From an uncultured Candidatus Binatia bacterium (GTDB lineage Bacteria > Desulfobacterota > Binatia > Bin18), in contig OY282457.1 in NCBI GenBank assembly GCA_958296235.1, forward strand, positions 1,921,684 through 1,985,683: 64,000 bases of DNA. Direction: 5' to 3'. Below are positions 15,505-25,360 of the stretch, piece after piece. A program made the position numbers and the translations under genes. The notes beneath the pieces are model-generated. The model was given only the letters and a program-made list of their open reading frames with translations, was not told where the DNA came from and ran no database searches. Position 1 is the first letter of the stretch; each line of letters begins with the position of its first letter.

Positions 15505-16119
15505 CTACTTGCCCACCGCCTTGGCCCGATCAAGCGAGGGCCGGGCATAACACGCCTCCGCCCAGCGATTCACGTTGGCGTAGGCCGAGGAATCGAATTT
15601 CACCATCGCTAAAAGCAGCATCACTCCAGATACGTTGAGGTCGGCGATGCTGAAGGCGTCGCCAACCAGCCAGTCTTTATTGGCCAAGGTGTCGTCAAGC
15701 ACCTGCAAGGGTCGGGTCAGGGTTTTCTCGGCAGCGGCGAGAACTGCCGCGTTGCGCTTTTCCTCGGGCGTAAAAAACTTTTGGACCACGATGTCCATCT
15801 GCGCCGGCTCGATCTCGGTCATGACCCACACACTCCATTGCCAAACCAGGGCTTCATTGGCAGGATTACGGGGATAGAGATCACCGCCGTAGGTTTTGGC
15901 CAGGTAGAGATTGATCGCCATGGACTCAAACAGGGTTACAGCGCCATCCTGTAAGGCGGGAATACGACCGTTCGGATTCACCGCCAGATACTCCGGCTTC
16001 TTCGACTCTCCCATGAAATTGACCGAGACGTGCTCATACTCGATGCCCACTTCCTCAATCGCCCAGAGCGAACGTATCGCCCGCGAGCCCGAAATTCCGT
16101 ACAGCTTCGGTTTTGCCAT
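15505..16119 (-). CDS. Glutathione S-transferase family protein
   Basis: A 204-residue two-domain GST: thioredoxin-like N-terminal domain ([18 protein letters not shown] at about 6-23, NPNGRIPAL at about 48-56, [11 protein letters not shown] at about 65-75) and a helical C-terminal domain with the N-capping SIADLNVSG near 155. Ser in the active-site loop (SGSR) suggests Ser chemistry. GSTs conjugate or isomerise electrophilic metabolites. It converges with the alpha/beta hydrolase gene and diverges from the carbonic anhydrase gene. Substrate unknown. Confidence 0.9.
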   Translation of the reverse strand: MAKPKLYGISGSRAIRSLWAIEEVGIEYEHVSVNFMGESKKPEYLAVNPNGRIPALQDGAVTLFESMAINLYLAKTYGGDLYPRNPANEALVWQWSVWVMTEIEPAQMDIVVQKFFTPEEKRNAAVLAAAEKTLTRPLQVLDDTLANKDWLVGDAFSIADLNVSGVMLLLAMVKFDSSAYANVNRWAEACYARPSLDRAKAVGK

Positions 16120-16260
16120 GCTTGGGTTCCTTTCCGTTACTTTTCAGAGAGACATATCATGTTATACGGCCAAGGTCTGCCCGGCGGCGCGCCCAGGCGC
16201 GGGCCGACGCCAGCGACCCGACAATCCGGTCTACCAACGTGCCAGCAAAGGAGACGCCCG

Positions 16261-16842
16261 ATGAGTCAGATTCGAGATGAAGTCCTTGCAGCCAACGCCG
16301 CCTACGCCAAGAATTTTGGCAAGAAGACCGATTTGCCGGCCCCGCCCGGTCGACGTTTTACCATTCTGACCTGTATGGACGCACGGCTCGATCCCGCACA
16401 ATACGCCGGCTTGGCGGAGGGCGACGCGCATGTGATCCGCAACGCGGGTGGACGGGCGAGTGATGACGCCATCCGTTCCTTGGTGATTTCGTATAAACTC
16501 CTGGGGACGCGGGAATGGTTTGTGATTCATCACACGCAGTGCGGCATGGCAACTTTCACCGATGAGGTAATGCGCACTCTCCTTTCCAGCAGCCTCCAGA
16601 CCGCAACGCTGGACGCCTCGGGCTGGCAGGACTCCGGTCAGGGACCCGGTTCGACGGAGGGAAGCTATATCGATTGGCTGACGATCTCCGACAGCGCAAA
16701 AAGTCTGGTCGAAGACGTAACGCGCATCCGCAATCATCCCCTGGTTCCCGGCACTATTCCCATTTACGGTTATATCTACGACGTCAAAACGGGCAGGCTT
16801 GAAGAGGTGTCCGCAGCAACGCAAGCAGGCAAAGTTCGGTAA
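16261..16842 (+). CDS. Beta-carbonic anhydrase
   Basis: A 193-residue beta-class carbonic anhydrase. Zinc ligands C38, H91 and C94 are in TCMDAR and HHTQCG, with the D40/R42 dyad intact, and [15 protein letters not shown] (about 59-73) is the conserved substrate-side segment. It interconverts CO2 and bicarbonate. Length is at the short end for the class, like Rv1284-type enzymes. The ATG at 16261 is selected because AAAGGAG precedes it and the family begins there; the longer frame upstream is not protein-like. Its TAA is followed directly by the ATG of the next small gene. Confidence 0.9.
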   Translation: MSQIRDEVLAANAAYAKNFGKKTDLPAPPGRRFTILTCMDARLDPAQYAGLAEGDAHVIRNAGGRASDDAIRSLVISYKLLGTREWFVIHHTQCGMATFTDEVMRTLLSSSLQTATLDASGWQDSGQGPGSTEGSYIDWLTISDSAKSLVEDVTRIRNHPLVPGTIPIYGYIYDVKTGRLEEVSAATQAGKVR

Positions 16843-17037
16843 ATGGACGATCCCAAGAACACAAAGACCATTACCGGCTATTGTGAACCACTCTCGCTCC
16901 GCGCCGGGGAATCGATCCGCTGTATGGCCTCCAGCCATGCGCCCGGTCCTGCCCTCTCCTTCACTCCACCTGAATCCGGGTGGCCTGAGCAGAGAGACGC
17001 GCCGGAGTCGTTGTCCCACAAAGGAGGCGGCAGATGA
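16843..17037 (+). CDS. Small protein with a dimethylformamidase-like N-terminus, probably a remnant
   Basis: A 64-codon frame whose residues 9-30 (TITGYCEPLSLRAGESIRCM) resemble the start of the large dimethylformamidase-like protein at 52.7 kb (VVGYADRFSVAPGETVRFYV): shared G-Y, S, A/P-GE, R and spacing. The remaining 34 residues are low-complexity and not recognisable. It begins directly after the carbonic anhydrase stop and ends in an ATGA overlap with the reductase gene. Either a truncated gene kept as a coupling spacer or a genuine microprotein; truncation is favoured. Confidence 0.4.
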   Translation: MDDPKNTKTITGYCEPLSLRAGESIRCMASSHAPGPALSFTPPESGWPEQRDAPESLSHKGGGR

Positions 17038-19106
17038 GTACGGCGGCACAACCGAGTGGAGCAAAAAGTAGCGATCTGGCGCGTGTGTGGGAGCCGCTGA
17101 AACTCGGCCCGCTCACCCTGCGGAATCGCATTCTGCAACCGGCCCATAGCTCGCAGCACGGCGACCCGCGCGACCATGTGTTCTCCGACCGACAGATCGC
17201 GTATTTTCGCGAGCGCGCCAGGGGTGGCGTGGCGCTGTGCATTACCGAAACCGTTGCGGCCGCCCGGAGCGCGCTGGGCTCGTTTTTTCATATCGTTGAT
17301 GTCTGGAACGAGGGTTGCATTCCCTCCATGCGTAAGCTGGCCGACGCTGTGCATCAGCATGACGCCAGCATCTTTGTCCAGCTCGCCTCTATGGGCGTCC
17401 ACGATCGCGGCCGGATGTTCATCGACCGCAACAAACCCATCTGGGGCGCGTCACGTATCCCCTCAGTCGTGCACAACGAAATTCCCCTGGTGATGGGGCC
17501 TGACGAGATCAGGGAATTAACCCGCGACTTCGGGCAGTCGGCGGCAAACGTCAAGCGAGCCGGGCTCGATGGGGTCGAGTTGCACGGGGCGCATAGTTAC
17601 GGCCTGGGCCAGTTTATGAGCCCGACCTACAATAAGCGCGACGACGCCTACGGCGGGACGCCGGCCAAGCGCTGCCAGCTGCTCATCGAATGCGCCGAGC
17701 AAGTGCGGAAGCGGGTTGGGGCTGATTTTGTGGTGGGGGTCCGGCTGTCGTGGGATGAATTCCTTGGCCCCGCGGGTGGGATTACCCCGGAGCAGGCAGA
17801 AGAACAGGTCGAGGTACTGACGGCGACCGGCTTATTTGATTTCTTCAACATCTCGGCTGGTGGCTATCACACCCTCCATCTGGCGCTGCCCAGCATGGAA
17901 GGGGAAGAACCGGAGGGCTGGCTGGCGCCGTTCAGCAAACGCGCCAAGGAAATCGTGGGCGACCGGGGCAAGGTCTTTGTGGTGGGCAAGGTCCGTGATC
18001 TCCACACCGCGGAAGCCATCCTGGAAAGCAACGCGGCAGACATGGTCGCACTGGCCAGACAGCTCCTGACCGATCCCTTTACCGTCAAAAAGACGCGCGA
18101 AGGCCGCGAGCGCGAAATCATCCGCTGCAACCGGTGTAATGAATGCGGGGCGCGGCTGTTTGAACACCGTGAACTCGTCTGCACCCTGAATCCGGTCAGC
18201 GGCAGAGAAGCCTACTGGGGAGAGGGTTCACTGAAGAGAGTCCCGGAGGCAGATCAAAAGCATATTGTGGTCATCGGTGGCGGGCCCGCCGGTATGAAGG
18301 CCGCCGCGGTGGCTGCCAGGCGCGGTCACGCGGTCACTTTGCTTGAACGCGCTGACAAGCTAGGCGGCCATTTGCGTGTGCTGGAACAACTGCCAGGCAT
18401 GACAGACTGGGCAATCGCGATCGACAACCTGGAGCGCGAGGTCGAAAATGCGGGGGTCGAGGTCCGGTGCGGCATTGAGGTCACCCGGCAATCACTCCAG
18501 AATATCGAGGCCTCCAGCGTTGTGGTTGCAACCGGCGCCGCTTACGAACGCACCGGCCTGAGCCTCTATCGTCCCGAGCGTGAAAAGATTCCCGGCGCGG
18601 AGTTGCCCCACGTGCTTGATGTCGGCACGGCAACCAGGCAGGCCCTCGAAGACGCCCAGGCGCTCGGCTCGCGCGTGCTCATCCTGGATGAAACCGGCAG
18701 CCATTTGCCTTTTGCCCTGGCCCAGGTGCTGGCCCAGGCAGGAGGAGCGGTCGAGATTCTCAGCCCCCGCATGTTTGCCGGCGAACGCCTCTTTCGCAAC
18801 CTGGATATCATGTATATCTTTCCGAGGCTGAAGCAGCTGGGCGTACGGATTACCCAGCAATATTTTGTCGAAGCGATCCGTCCCGGCGAAGTCGACGTGT
18901 ATGATATCTGGGCCGGGCCAGAAGCGCTGGAAACCCGCGACCGGATCGATAGCATGGTGATGTCGATTCTTCGTGTCCCCAACGACGCACTCTATGTTGC
19001 GGCCAAAGACGCCTTCCCGGAAGTCGTCAGAATCGGCGATGTGGCTGCCCCCCGAGATATCACGGCGGCCATTTTTGATGGCGAGCAATGTGGGCGCGCA
19101 CTATAG
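17034..19106 (+). CDS. OYE-type NADH:flavin oxidoreductase with C-terminal FAD/NAD domain
   Basis: A 690-residue iron-sulfur flavoprotein of the 2,4-dienoyl-CoA reductase / trimethylamine dehydrogenase family. Residues 1-350 form an old-yellow-enzyme FMN barrel (LRNRILQPAHSS, GLDGVELHGAHSYGLGQFMS); near 365 follows a 4Fe-4S motif with CNRCNEC then a fourth Cys eleven residues later (CxxCxxC spacing, as in trimethylamine dehydrogenase rather than CxxCxxxC); the rest is an FAD/NAD(P) domain (VVIGGGPAGMKAAAVA at about 407). It could reduce enoyl-CoA or demethylate or reduce other small molecules. RBS AAAGGAGG. Confidence 0.9.
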   Translation: MSTAAQPSGAKSSDLARVWEPLKLGPLTLRNRILQPAHSSQHGDPRDHVFSDRQIAYFRERARGGVALCITETVAAARSALGSFFHIVDVWNEGCIPSMRKLADAVHQHDASIFVQLASMGVHDRGRMFIDRNKPIWGASRIPSVVHNEIPLVMGPDEIRELTRDFGQSAANVKRAGLDGVELHGAHSYGLGQFMSPTYNKRDDAYGGTPAKRCQLLIECAEQVRKRVGADFVVGVRLSWDEFLGPAGGITPEQAEEQVEVLTATGLFDFFNISAGGYHTLHLALPSMEGEEPEGWLAPFSKRAKEIVGDRGKVFVVGKVRDLHTAEAILESNAADMVALARQLLTDPFTVKKTREGREREIIRCNRCNECGARLFEHRELVCTLNPVSGREAYWGEGSLKRVPEADQKHIVVIGGGPAGMKAAAVAARRGHAVTLLERADKLGGHLRVLEQLPGMTDWAIAIDNLEREVENAGVEVRCGIEVTRQSLQNIEASSVVVATGAAYERTGLSLYRPEREKIPGAELPHVLDVGTATRQALEDAQALGSRVLILDETGSHLPFALAQVLAQAGGAVEILSPRMFAGERLFRNLDIMYIFPRLKQLGVRITQQYFVEAIRPGEVDVYDIWAGPEALETRDRIDSMVMSILRVPNDALYVAAKDAFPEVVRIGDVAAPRDITAAIFDGEQCGRAL

Positions 19107-19184
19107 GACTCGCCGGCTTGCCAGAACGGCGGAGCTCGACAGCAGACCCGGAGGAAGAGCGAACCAGGAGTGAAGGAAGGTTGT

Positions 19185-21278
19185 ATGATGAGTCATTCAG
19201 TAAGCTATACCAAAGAGGACGCCATCGGCATCATTACCGTCACCAATCCGCCCGTGAACGCGCTGAGCCAGCATGTGCGCCAGGGCCTGTCGGAGCGCTT
19301 TGCCGAAGCCGACAAAGACAACACCATCGCAACGGTTCTCATCTGCGCCGGCCGGACCTTTATCGCCGGCGCGGACATTACCGAATTCGGCAAACCGCTC
19401 CAGCCACCGAATTTTCTTGACACCATGGAGATCATCGAGAACCTCTCCAAGCCGGTTGTGGCTGCCATCCACGGCACGGCCCTGGGCGGCGGCCTCGAAA
19501 CCGCGCTGTGCTGCCATTATCGCGTCGCGCTGCCGTCGGCGCGGGTTGGGCTGCCTGAGGTCGCCCTCGGGCTGTTGCCGGGTGGCGGCGGAACCCAGCG
19601 CTTGCCGCGCCTGATTGGTCCCGAGGCCGCGCTTGAGGTCATCACCTCAGGCAGCCCGATGCAGGCCGGCCAGGCGCATCGCCTGGGAGTGATTGACGAG
19701 GTTGTGACCGAGGGCGATCTTCTCGACGGCGCAAAAGCTTTTGCTCGCAAGCTCGTCGCCGATGGGGCCGCGCTTAAAAAAGTGCGCGACCTGAGCGACA
19801 AGGTAACCGGCGTTGACCTGGCCATCTTTGACGCCGCCCGCAAACAGGCCAGCAAGACGCGGCGCGGCTTTGAAGCGCCCCAGCGTTGCATCGATTGTGT
19901 TGAAGCGGCCTGCACCCTACCGTTTGATGCAGGCCTGGCCAAAGAGCAGGAACTCTTCCGCCAAGTGCTGACCAGCCAGCAGTCGGCTGCCCAACGGCAT
20001 ATTTTCTTTGCCGAGCGGGCCGCGGCAAAAGTCAGCGACATGCCGAAAGACACCCCGACCCGCGCCATTCAAAAAGTTGGGATCATTGGGGCCGGCACGA
20101 TGGGCGGCGGCATTGCCATGAACTTCGTCAATGTCGGTATCCCGGTCACTATCCTCGAAACCGGCCAGGAATTTCTGGACAAGGGCCTGGCAGTCGTACG
20201 GGCCAACTATGAACGTAGCGCCAAGCGAGGCCGCTTCACGCTGGAACAGGTCGAAGAACGTATGGGGCTCATTACGCCAGCCCTGGACTACGCGGCGCTC
20301 GGCGAGGTTGATCTGGTTGTGGAAGCCGTGTTCGAGAACATGGAGGTTAAAAAGGAAGTCTTCGCTCGTTTGGATACCGCCACCAAGCCCGAGTGTATCC
20401 TGGCGACCAATACGTCCACCCTCAACGTTGATGAAATCGCTTCGGTGACTGCACGCCCGGGCCAGGTCATCGGCACCCATTTCTTCAGCCCGGCCAATGT
20501 CATGCGCCTGCTCGAAATCGTCCGCGGCGACAAGACGAGCTTTGAGACCCTGGCCACGACCCAGGCGGTTGGCAAGGCCATTCAAAAAATCGGCGTGGTG
20601 GTTGGAGTGTGTGACGGTTTTGTCGGCAACCGCATGCTGCACAAATACAGCGCGCAAGCCCAGTACCTGCTGGAAGAGGGCAGCCTGCCCCAAGATGTGG
20701 ATGGCGCGGTCTACGACCTGGGTCTGGCGATGGGGCCGTTTGCTATGGGCGACCTGGCCGGTCTTGACGTGGGCTGGCGCATTCGACAGGGGAAAGGCCT
20801 GCCGGACAGTCTGCCCACAGGCGAGCGCTACTGCGCGATTCCCGACCGCATTTGTGAGCTCGGACGCTACGGCCAAAAGACCGGCGCCGGGTATTACACC
20901 TACGCACCCGGCGATCGCACCCCCCGACCCGACCCGGTCATTGAGGAGTTGATTGTCAATTACGCCAAAGAAAAGGGGATGACGCGGCGGCTTGTCAGCC
21001 GTGAGGAAATCGTCGAGCGGTTGATGTACGCCCTGGTGAACGAAGGAGCCAAAATTCTGGAAGAAGGCATTGCCCAGCGCGCCAGCGATATTGATGTCAT
21101 CTATGTCTATGGCTATGGCTTCCCGGCCTATCTTGGTGGTCCCATGTTTTACGCTGACAGCGTTGGCCTCAAAGCCGTGTATGAGCGCGTCTGCGCCTTT
21201 GCCGAGCATGATCCCTCATCCTGGCAGCCGGCGCCGCTGCTCAAGAAACTGGCCGAAGAGGGCGGAACCTTTCATTAG
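19185..21278 (+). CDS. Bifunctional enoyl-CoA hydratase / 3-hydroxyacyl-CoA dehydrogenase
   Basis: A 697-residue beta-oxidation enzyme. The N-terminal crotonase domain has [12 protein letters not shown] and both catalytic glutamates (GGGLETAL and LPEVALG). The Rossmann domain follows at about 300 ([17 protein letters not shown]), with the catalytic His in [11 protein letters not shown] and the Glu-containing [11 protein letters not shown]; the C-terminal helical repeat completes the dehydrogenase. Order and length match FadB/FadJ and peroxisomal bifunctional enzymes. Start chosen at the first of two adjacent ATGs after GGAAGG; an in-frame GTG lies 15 bases upstream. It hydrates 2-enoyl-CoA and oxidises the 3-hydroxyacyl-CoA with NAD. 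Confidence 0.95.
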   Translation: MMSHSVSYTKEDAIGIITVTNPPVNALSQHVRQGLSERFAEADKDNTIATVLICAGRTFIAGADITEFGKPLQPPNFLDTMEIIENLSKPVVAAIHGTALGGGLETALCCHYRVALPSARVGLPEVALGLLPGGGGTQRLPRLIGPEAALEVITSGSPMQAGQAHRLGVIDEVVTEGDLLDGAKAFARKLVADGAALKKVRDLSDKVTGVDLAIFDAARKQASKTRRGFEAPQRCIDCVEAACTLPFDAGLAKEQELFRQVLTSQQSAAQRHIFFAERAAAKVSDMPKDTPTRAIQKVGIIGAGTMGGGIAMNFVNVGIPVTILETGQEFLDKGLAVVRANYERSAKRGRFTLEQVEERMGLITPALDYAALGEVDLVVEAVFENMEVKKEVFARLDTATKPECILATNTSTLNVDEIASVTARPGQVIGTHFFSPANVMRLLEIVRGDKTSFETLATTQAVGKAIQKIGVVVGVCDGFVGNRMLHKYSAQAQYLLEEGSLPQDVDGAVYDLGLAMGPFAMGDLAGLDVGWRIRQGKGLPDSLPTGERYCAIPDRICELGRYGQKTGAGYYTYAPGDRTPRPDPVIEELIVNYAKEKGMTRRLVSREEIVERLMYALVNEGAKILEEGIAQRASDIDVIYVYGYGFPAYLGGPMFYADSVGLKAVYERVCAFAEHDPSSWQPAPLLKKLAEEGGTFH

Positions 21279-21529
21279 GAGTGGGGGCGATGCCCGCGTC
21301 GCCCCTACCGTGCCGAGGAGTCTTTCCTCTTCGACGCGGGCCAGAGCATCACGATCCAAGACGGAAGGACAAGTGCCCCCGCGATCAATGCCAGTGTTAT
21401 GCCGCGCACATCAGCCTCCCCGCGCCCAGTTCTCTTTTCACAGTCGTTGAGAGCCGTGGCTCGAATCGGGCGCTTCGTGGTATTGGAAAATCTACCTGTC
21501 TACATACCTGGCAAGGAGCGGAGGGAGCA

Positions 21530-22819
21530 ATGGATCAACACCAGTTCAACCAGGCACTGCTCGCATTCTTAGCATCATCGCCAACCCCGTTCCACGCGGT
21601 TGCCCAGATGGCCGCCCGGCTGTCGGAGGCCGGCTTTGAGCGCCTGGACGAATCCGAGGCGTGGCAGCTCGTCCCAGGTGGCCGCTATTGGCTCAGCCGC
21701 AATGACTCAGCCCTTATTGCCTGGAGGATGCCGACGCGCCGCACCTTGGCCGAGAGTGGCTTTCGCATGGTTGGCGCTCATACGGATTCCCCAGGCCTGA
21801 AGGTCAAGCCCCAGCCCGAACTGCATCGCCACGGCTATCTGCAACTCGGGGTCGAGGTTTATGGCGGTGCATTGCTCAATCCCTGGTTTGATCGTGATTT
21901 ATCGCTGGCCGGGCGGGTCAGTTATCTGAACCAGCGGAACGAGGTGGCCCACGCGCTCCTCGATTTCGCCTACGCGCTGGCCGTCATTCCCAGCCTGGCC
22001 ATTCATCTCGACCGGGAGGCGAATAAGAGCCGCGCTATCAACGCCCAGACCTATCTGCCGCCCATTGTCGGCCAGGCTGAGGAAAAGCCGGATTTCAAAG
22101 CGCTCCTGCAGAAACGGCTCGTAGCGGACGGCGTTACCGATATCCGTCAGGTGCTGGATTACGAACTCTTTTTCTATGACACCCAGCCACCGCAGCTTGT
22201 CGGCCTGGCAAACGAGTTCATCACCTCGGCCCGCCTGGACAACTTGTTGAGCTGTTTTACTGGCCTCCAGGCCCTTACGACAAGCGCGACCGAACACGGC
22301 GCACTGCTGGTGTGCAACGATCACGAAGAGGTCGGCAGCACGTCGGCGGCCGGCGCGTGTGGGCCCATGCTGAAACACATGCTGGAGCGCGCCATACCGG
22401 CCGTGGAAGAGCGCGGTCGCGCCCTGGCGCGCTCCATGCTGATCTCGACCGACAACGCCCACGGCGTGCATCCGAACTTTTCCGACCGGCACGACGACAA
22501 CCACGGCCCCCGCCTCAACCAGGGCGTGGTCATCAAACTCAACGCCAACCAGCGCTATGCGAGCAACAGCGAGACCAGCGCCATCCTGCACAAACTGGCC
22601 GCGGACACGGACGCGCCGGTCCAGGCATTTGTCGTGCGGAGCGACATGGCCTGCGGCAGCACCATCGGACCCCTGACCGCGGCCGAGATTGGGGTGCGCG
22701 CCATAGATGTCGGCGTCCCACAGTGGGCGATGCATTCCATCCGGGAAGTCGCGGGAACCGCCGACGCGTTTCATCTGCACCGGATACTGCTGCGCTTCTT
22801 TGATACGGAACGGGTGTAA
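21530..22819 (+). CDS. M18 family aminopeptidase
   Basis: A 429-residue di-zinc peptidase. Metal and catalytic motifs are seen in order: GAHTDSPGLKVKP (about 80-92; His and Asp), VCNDHEEVGS (about 260-269; general-base Glu pair), STDNAHGVHPNF (about 304-315), and REVAGTADAFH near the C-terminus with the final His. The family removes N-terminal aspartyl, glutamyl or neutral residues from peptides in the cytoplasm. The ATG at 21530 follows GGAGCGGAGGGAG and matches the family N-terminus; upstream in-frame sequence lies over an intergenic repeat. It is transcribed alone after a 250-base gap that holds only a GC-rich hairpin. Confidence 0.93.
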   Translation: MDQHQFNQALLAFLASSPTPFHAVAQMAARLSEAGFERLDESEAWQLVPGGRYWLSRNDSALIAWRMPTRRTLAESGFRMVGAHTDSPGLKVKPQPELHRHGYLQLGVEVYGGALLNPWFDRDLSLAGRVSYLNQRNEVAHALLDFAYALAVIPSLAIHLDREANKSRAINAQTYLPPIVGQAEEKPDFKALLQKRLVADGVTDIRQVLDYELFFYDTQPPQLVGLANEFITSARLDNLLSCFTGLQALTTSATEHGALLVCNDHEEVGSTSAAGACGPMLKHMLERAIPAVEERGRALARSMLISTDNAHGVHPNFSDRHDDNHGPRLNQGVVIKLNANQRYASNSETSAILHKLAADTDAPVQAFVVRSDMACGSTIGPLTAAEIGVRAIDVGVPQWAMHSIREVAGTADAFHLHRILLRFFDTERV

Positions 22820-22900
22820 AACCTTGGGGTGCTTTTATCTTGACCATGTCCTCATGACTATAGTAATGTTTTCGATCCCGAAAAGGGCGTGAGAAAAAAT

Positions 22901-23137
22901 ATGGCTGAAACCGCAAAGCATGTATCCGCCTCGTATTTCAAAGCGCATTGCCTGGCGATTCTTGACGATATTGCGGAGACAGGCCTGCCCCTGATTGTGA
23001 CCAAACGAGGGAAACCGCTTGCCAAACTTGTTCCGCTCGATTCCGTTGAGCCGCCAGACCTGCTTGGCAGTGTGCGCTATCAGCGCGAGGCAGACCTTCT
23101 CTCTCCGGTTGAGGAGTCCTGGGAAGTCGATTCGTGA
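22901..23137 (+). CDS. Phd/YefM-type antitoxin
   Basis: A 78-residue antitoxin: VSASYFKAHCLAILDDI (about 8-24), then PLIVTKRGKPLAKLVPLD (about 30-47), the standard DNA-binding half of the Phd fold, and a C-terminal toxin-binding tail. It ends in a GTGA overlap with the PIN toxin gene, so the pair is coupled. An in-frame GTG at 22889 is an alternative start; neither has a strong ribosome binding site. It should repress its own promoter with the toxin as co-repressor. Confidence 0.85.
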   Translation: MAETAKHVSASYFKAHCLAILDDIAETGLPLIVTKRGKPLAKLVPLDSVEPPDLLGSVRYQREADLLSPVEESWEVDS

Positions 23138-23523
23138 TCGTCCTCGATACCCACGCCTGGATATGGTGGGTGAGCGATCCGGCGAAACTATCACACAAAG
23201 CCCAGGCCGCTCTTCACTATGCAACGACCATAGGCCTCTGCCCGATTAGTTGCTGGGAGATTGCAACAAAAGTGGCACAGGGCAAGCTGACTCTCGACCG
23301 AGAAATCCGGGTCTGGATGCGACAAGCCCTGGCCCGTCCGGGCGTTACGCTACTCCCAATCTCTCCCGACATTGCCGTTACCGCCGGGCAACTGGGTCAA
23401 CACGGATTCCACGGGGACCCGGCGGATCGACTCATTGTATCCAGCGCGCTTCAGCACGGCGCTGAACTCATTACAAAGGACAGAAATATCCGAGCGTTTC
23501 CGCTTGTCCGGACTGTCTGGTGA
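23134..23523 (+). CDS. vapC: PIN-domain toxin (VapC-type ribonuclease)
   Basis: A 129-residue PIN domain starting with GTG overlapping the antitoxin stop. Acidic metal ligands are in place: D5 (LDTHAWIWW), E in CWEIATKVAQGKL (about 42) and D in GDPADRLIVSSA (about 95), with KDRNI near the end. PIN toxins cut tRNA or rRNA when released from antitoxin. Length and motifs are intact, so the pair with the upstream Phd-type gene looks functional. The W-W motif after the first Asp is typical of the Phd-partnered subgroup. Confidence 0.88.
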   Translation: MIVLDTHAWIWWVSDPAKLSHKAQAALHYATTIGLCPISCWEIATKVAQGKLTLDREIRVWMRQALARPGVTLLPISPDIAVTAGQLGQHGFHGDPADRLIVSSALQHGAELITKDRNIRAFPLVRTVW

Positions 23524-23563
23524 TCCCTCACAAACAGACGAACGACTCGAAACCGCTCGCCAT

Positions 23564-25057
23564 CTATCCCGCCAGCTCAGGAACATGGACGGACGGTGTG
23601 CGATGCCGGGTGAGCTGTTCATACGCGTAGGCTAACGAAAGGAGTTCGGCTTCACGATACGGCAAGCCGACGATCTCCAGACCCACGGGCAGGCCGTTGG
23701 GTGTAAAGCCGGCCGGCACGCTCACGGCCGGCATCCAGGTCTGGGCGGCGATGAGCGTATTGGTCGGGAAATCCAGCAGGGGCCATTTACCCGCATCAAG
23801 CTCGGCCCTTGAGGGCGAGGGCACTTGCGTAGTGGGAAAGACGAGCGCTGTTGCCCCTACCTTTGCCATTGCATTGATGACGACCCGCTGGAACTGTTCG
23901 CGCGCGGTATAGCGCTGATAGTACTCAGGGTCGGAGTAGGGGTCCTCGGGGCCTTCGACCAGTGCATCAATGAGGTCACATTTGGGATGGTATTTTTTCG
24001 CATCGACGATGGCTCTCAGCGTTTTCAGCGGCAGTTGGGGGCGGGCTGCCAAAAAGCCGTCGATATCGTGACGCGAATGCGTGACGTACATCGAAGATAA
24101 TTCGATATAGTGCTGTAGATCGGGGATCGCTATATCAACCGGAGTTGCGCCGGCAGTGACCATCGCTGCCAGTGCCGCTTCGATGACCGCATTGACCTCG
24201 GCGGCCGGCGGGTCGGAAGCATCCCCAAATACCTGGCGTACCACGCCGACCCGGGCGCCCGAGAGGGCGGCCTTGTCGAGCCGTTCCGAATATTTGACTT
24301 CGCCCGCAATGGCAGCCGTTGCCGTGTATGGGTCGGCTGGATCAAACCCGACCAATACCTCAAGCATTTTTGCCGTATCCGTCACGGTACGACACATGGG
24401 TCCGGCAGAGTCCTGGAAGACCACCAGCGGCGACATGCCGGCCCGACTGATGAGGCCGGGTGTAACCTTGAGGCCGACCAGATTATCGAACGAAGACGGC
24501 AAGCGGATCGAACCGCCGGTGTCCTCACCCAACCCAATAGCGCCCAGATTAGCGGCCACCGCAGCGCCGGTGCCGCCGCTTGAGCCGCCTGGATCGTGCG
24601 CCAGATCATACGGGTTTCTGGTTATGCCGGACTTGGACGAGTATCCGAACCAGGAGGTGGCAAAGTCCGGCAAGGCCGTCTTGGCCAGAATGATCGCTCC
24701 GGCTGCATGGAGCTTGGCTATAGCGGTGGCGTCTTTGGCGGGAATATAACCGTCCAGGGCTATCGAGCCAAAGCAGGTCATAATCCCAGCCGTTTCCGCC
24801 TGATCCTTCACGACAATGGGTATGCCGTGCAACGGGCCTGACAGCTGGCCGGACGTTGCGAGCTGAGCATCAAGCCGGGCTGCTTCGTCCCGAGCGTGTG
24901 GATTCACGGTTACGATAGAATTAATCGTCGGACCGCTCCGGTCGTAGGCCTCAATTCGGGCAAGATAGCCGTTTACAAGATCGACACAGGTTGTTTCACC
25001 GGCGCGTAGGGCGGTGTGAATTTTTGAGATGGTGGTTTCTTCCAGCTTGAACGACAT
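23564..25057 (-). CDS. Amidase signature family enzyme
   Basis: A 497-residue amidase. The Ser-cisSer-Lys triad is visible: Lys in GIPIVVKDQAETAG (about 83-96), the glycine/serine block DPGGSSGGTGAAVAANLG (about 154-171) and the nucleophile segment GEDTGGSIRLPSSF (about 176-189). Members hydrolyse amides, including fatty-acid amides, aryl amides, or Glu-tRNA-bound substrate in GatA; context (no gatC/gatB nearby) argues for a catabolic amidase. RBS GGAGGCAGG before the ATG. It is convergent with the VapC toxin gene. Confidence 0.92.
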   Translation of the reverse strand: MSFKLEETTISKIHTALRAGETTCVDLVNGYLARIEAYDRSGPTINSIVTVNPHARDEAARLDAQLATSGQLSGPLHGIPIVVKDQAETAGIMTCFGSIALDGYIPAKDATAIAKLHAAGAIILAKTALPDFATSWFGYSSKSGITRNPYDLAHDPGGSSGGTGAAVAANLGAIGLGEDTGGSIRLPSSFDNLVGLKVTPGLISRAGMSPLVVFQDSAGPMCRTVTDTAKMLEVLVGFDPADPYTATAAIAGEVKYSERLDKAALSGARVGVVRQVFGDASDPPAAEVNAVIEAALAAMVTAGATPVDIAIPDLQHYIELSSMYVTHSRHDIDGFLAARPQLPLKTLRAIVDAKKYHPKCDLIDALVEGPEDPYSDPEYYQRYTAREQFQRVVINAMAKVGATALVFPTTQVPSPSRAELDAGKWPLLDFPTNTLIAAQTWMPAVSVPAGFTPNGLPVGLEIVGLPYREAELLSLAYAYEQLTRHRTPSVHVPELAG

Positions 25058-25160
25058 GACCTGCCTCCGGTCTTTGTGTACGGTAGCGCATGGCCTACCG
25101 GCGCACTCACCCCAAGTGTCCTAGCACGATTCTCCATACGAAAGCCAACGCAATTATCAG

Positions 25161-25330
25161 TTAGATGTAGCGGAACACCAGACGCAATTTGCAGATGGGC
25201 CGGTCCACACGAACACGGAGGAAGGATTAAGGAAGCGATTCTGCTCTATGTGGCGGAGACGTGCTGGAAGTATAACCACCGCAAGGATGGGCGGGCGTTT
25301 GATGCGTTTCTGGTGGGGGTGTTTGCGTAA
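25161..25330 (+). mobile_element. C-terminal remnant of an IS1595-family transposase
   Basis: One frame gives LDVAEHQTQFADGPVHTNTEEG, matching the V-H-T-N-x-x-E-G/S block of IS1595 DDE transposases; after a frame change the next 35 codons read IKEAILLYVAETCWKYNHRK, then DGRAFDAFLVGVFA and a stop, the usual C-terminal helix with A-x-C-W-K-Y-N-x-R. The N-terminal two thirds and inverted repeats are absent. It abuts the terminator of the HicBA operon, marking an old insertion site. Confidence 0.6.
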
Positions 25331-25354
25331 AAAAGCCCGATACAAAGACCGGGC
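25329..25354 (-). terminator. Rho-independent terminator of the hicBA cluster
   Basis: On the minus strand, just after the HicA stop codon, GCCCG and CGGGC form a stem over a 10-base loop and are followed by six T residues. It overlaps the end of the IS1595 remnant on the other strand. Confidence 0.65.
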
Positions 25355-25360
25355 CGGTTG

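Noticed and set aside
19917..21209. 430-codon minus-strand frame opposite the bifunctional beta-oxidation gene
   Set aside because: Antisense of a strongly supported gene; no ribosome binding site or family motif.
21430..21490. Segment with GGCTCGAATCGGG that recalls a tRNA T-arm
   Set aside because: No acceptor or anticodon stems can be built around it.
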